A stretch of DNA of 41,720 nt, taken from a virus. Under the pieces are notes generated by a model. The model did not search any database. It was given only the letters and a program-made list of their open reading frames with translations, and had not been told where the DNA came from. The stretch covers positions 1 through 41,720 of the IMG/VR virus record IMGVR_UViG_3300010208_000015. One strand, 5' to 3'. This document shows, piece by piece, positions 40,622-41,720 of this stretch; within the stretch, counting starts at the first letter, position 1; the number at the start of each line of letters is the position of its first letter. Made by a program: the position numbers and the translations under genes.

Positions 40622-41521
40622 TTAAAGTATATTTTCTATTTCATTAAGGTTTTTATAAAAATAATCTTTCTTAATTTCTATAAAATCCAACTTAAAGTAA
40701 CCAATAGCATCTTTTATTTTATAAAATTTTATAGCTTTAAAATTATAGTATTTTGAATCATATAATATCTTCATTGTTTTTAAGATTATTTTACAAGGTA
40801 CATTAATTCCAAAATATATTTCTTTTATACTATTTTTTCTTAATTTTAATATTTTTGAACCAACTTCTTCTTTTGTAATGATGGCTCGGGCCTCTTTTTC
40901 ATACTCCCACTCTTTTGCTTTCAAATATGAATTTTTCTCTATTAGCTCATTTTTAATCATATTAGCCGGGACTGGCATTTCTTTTTTGCCATCAATTGAA
41001 TAATTAACAAATTCAATTGGTATTTGAACATTACCTCTTTCTGATATTAAATCTGTAAAATTTACTTTATTTTGAGTCCTAGTTTTTAAGCTTACACAAA
41101 TTCCCCTATGTGAATCCGCATAGTGCGACCACATTAAAAGATTATTATATTCTGAAGAAAAACAACACACTAAATTATCATCAAGAGATTCTCTATGAAT
41201 TCGAGTCTTTAAATCATAATCTATCATAGGATCATTATGATATTTTACAAAACTTGGAATATCTCCATTAAAATCTGTAATTAAATATTCTTTAAATTTA
41301 GGATCTTCTTCCATTTTATTTTTTACGAATTCTTCAGTTATTTTACTTGGAAAAATAGGTATCCAACAATCAAATGGGTCATTAAATTCCCTTGGGGAAG
41401 AAAAGTATATTTCACCTTTAGTTAGCAAGGATAAAGTATGTTCATTGAATGTAAAATTATTATTATCACCTTTAAATAAAGGCCTATATTTATATAGATA
41501 GTCTATCCTCTCTTCAGTCAT
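40622..41521 (-). CDS. DUF2971 protein
   Basis: This 299-residue protein has the DUF2971 pattern: DYLYKYRPLFKG, EIYFSSPREFNDPFDCWIP, NLLMWSHYADSHRGICVSLK, and KAKEWEYEKEARAII. The role is unknown; family members are frequent in defence islands and on mobile elements. AAGGATG precedes the ATG. The gene is flanked by the two perfect 47-bp repeats, so it could be removed by a single recombination event. No signal peptide or membrane segment is present. Confidence 0.85.
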   Translation of the reverse strand: MTEERIDYLYKYRPLFKGDNNNFTFNEHTLSLLTKGEIYFSSPREFNDPFDCWIPIFPSKITEEFVKNKMEEDPKFKEYLITDFNGDIPSFVKYHNDPMIDYDLKTRIHRESLDDNLVCCFSSEYNNLLMWSHYADSHRGICVSLKTRTQNKVNFTDLISERGNVQIPIEFVNYSIDGKKEMPVPANMIKNELIEKNSYLKAKEWEYEKEARAIITKEEVGSKILKLRKNSIKEIYFGINVPCKIILKTMKILYDSKYYNFKAIKFYKIKDAIGYFKLDFIEIKKDYFYKNLNEIENIL

Positions 41522-41631
41522 AGTACATCCTTTAGATTCATTAACTTATTATAACCTTTATTATATAACAGAAATTGTTAGATTAATAGTATAAATAAAT
41601 AATAATACTAATCAGCTATGTATTATTTTAT

Positions 41632-41678
41632 AAATCTCCCATTCAACAATTTAGTTTTCTATGGTAAAATGAAATTTA
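41632..41678 (+). repeat. 47-bp direct repeat, copy 2, promoter of the next gene
   Basis: Identical to 40396-40442. TTCAAC (41642-41647), 17 bp and TAAAAT (41665-41670) with TGG form an extended -10 promoter that drives the gene starting at 41695. Confidence 0.9.
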
Positions 41679-41694
41679 TCTATGAGGTAAATTT

Positions 41695-41720
41695 ATGGGC
41701 TTATCATTAAAACTTTCAAT
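41695..41720 (+). CDS. Start of a gene cut by the window edge
   Basis: ATG at 41695 with GAGG seven bases upstream opens MGLSLKLS before the sequence ends. The promoter in the 47-bp repeat lies 25 bp upstream. Too little is visible to name it. Confidence 0.5.

Noticed and set aside
38300-41720. Integron cassette array
   Set aside because: The repeated promoter-bearing segments suggested cassettes, but I found no convincing attC-like pairs of core sites and no integrase in the window.

Overview
The window is strongly AT-rich and is mostly one phage genome, almost certainly a prophage, of the siphovirus type with HK97-like head genes. Its gene order and most gene families match phages usually seen in Firmicutes. 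These include terS/terL, portal, ClpP-type prohead protease, capsid, gp6 connector, DUF4314/DUF5049, MetK, a ParB-methyltransferase, DUF1492, an SNF2 helicase, VRR-NUC, VapE, a family A polymerase, DUF2815 and DUF2800. The host, however, probably has an outer membrane. The phage carries an overlapping spanin pair (7285-7798), and cargo genes encode a barrel-like exported protein and lipoprotein-type signal peptides. An AT-rich diderm, with a spirochaete as first guess and a fusobacterium as the alternative, fits best. The host assignment is inference. No host housekeeping gene, tRNA, rRNA, integrase or CRISPR array is visible.

Layout. (1) 1-11840, minus strand, late module read from right to left: HNH endonuclease, small terminase, SAM synthetase, ParB-methyltransferase, two membrane proteins, overlapping Rz/Rz1-like genes, a glycosylase-like cargo gene, DUF4314, DUF5049, large terminase, portal, protease, capsid, head fibre, head-tail connector and a cut gene at the left edge. 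(2) 11851-12600, control region: two tandem 118-bp copies of an operator-promoter-terminator unit, then a GC-rich patch that could be the cohesive end site. (3) 12600-15450, plus strand, a cargo island: voltage-gated K+ channel, a cytosolic DUF285 repeat protein and an exported DNase I-like protein with a lamin-tail domain. (4) 15454-20723 and 24704-30877, minus strand, the early/replication module. It is interrupted by reverse-oriented cargo (EVE-HNH nuclease pair, DUF6900, an outer-membrane-like protein) and by an unknown TPR-like gene that carries a duplicated scrap of vapE behind it. (5) 30878-31270, a structured intergenic control region facing a rightward ImmA/IrrE-HTH regulator. (6) 33240-41720, a defence and accessory region: McrB/McrC, a broken small gene, an ankyrin gene with a poly(A) frameshift, a DUF3578-HNH nuclease and a DUF2971 gene flanked by perfect 47-bp direct repeats.

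How the parts may work together. The replication module (VapE primase-helicase, polymerase, DUF2815 ssDNA-binding-like protein, DUF2800 and VRR-NUC nucleases, SNF2 helicase) ends with the DUF1492 protein. Relatives of that protein act as late regulators, so it is the natural candidate to bind the six TWACAGT sites upstream of the late operon. Intrinsic terminators sit just upstream of the HNH, terL and gp6 genes inside the late operon. This suggests that late expression depends on read-through or antitermination. A separate 30-nt element occurs four times in the early module, three times in 5' leaders of early genes.

Cargo theme. Three separate loci (EVE-HNH at 23389, McrBC at 33322-37885, DUF3578-HNH at 39250) look like modification-dependent (type IV) restriction. 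The phage itself encodes a methyltransferase and its own SAM synthetase. Signs of decay or switching are an amber codon in the SNF2 helicase, an ochre codon in a small gene at 37960, and a nine-A tract that puts the ankyrin signal sequence out of frame.
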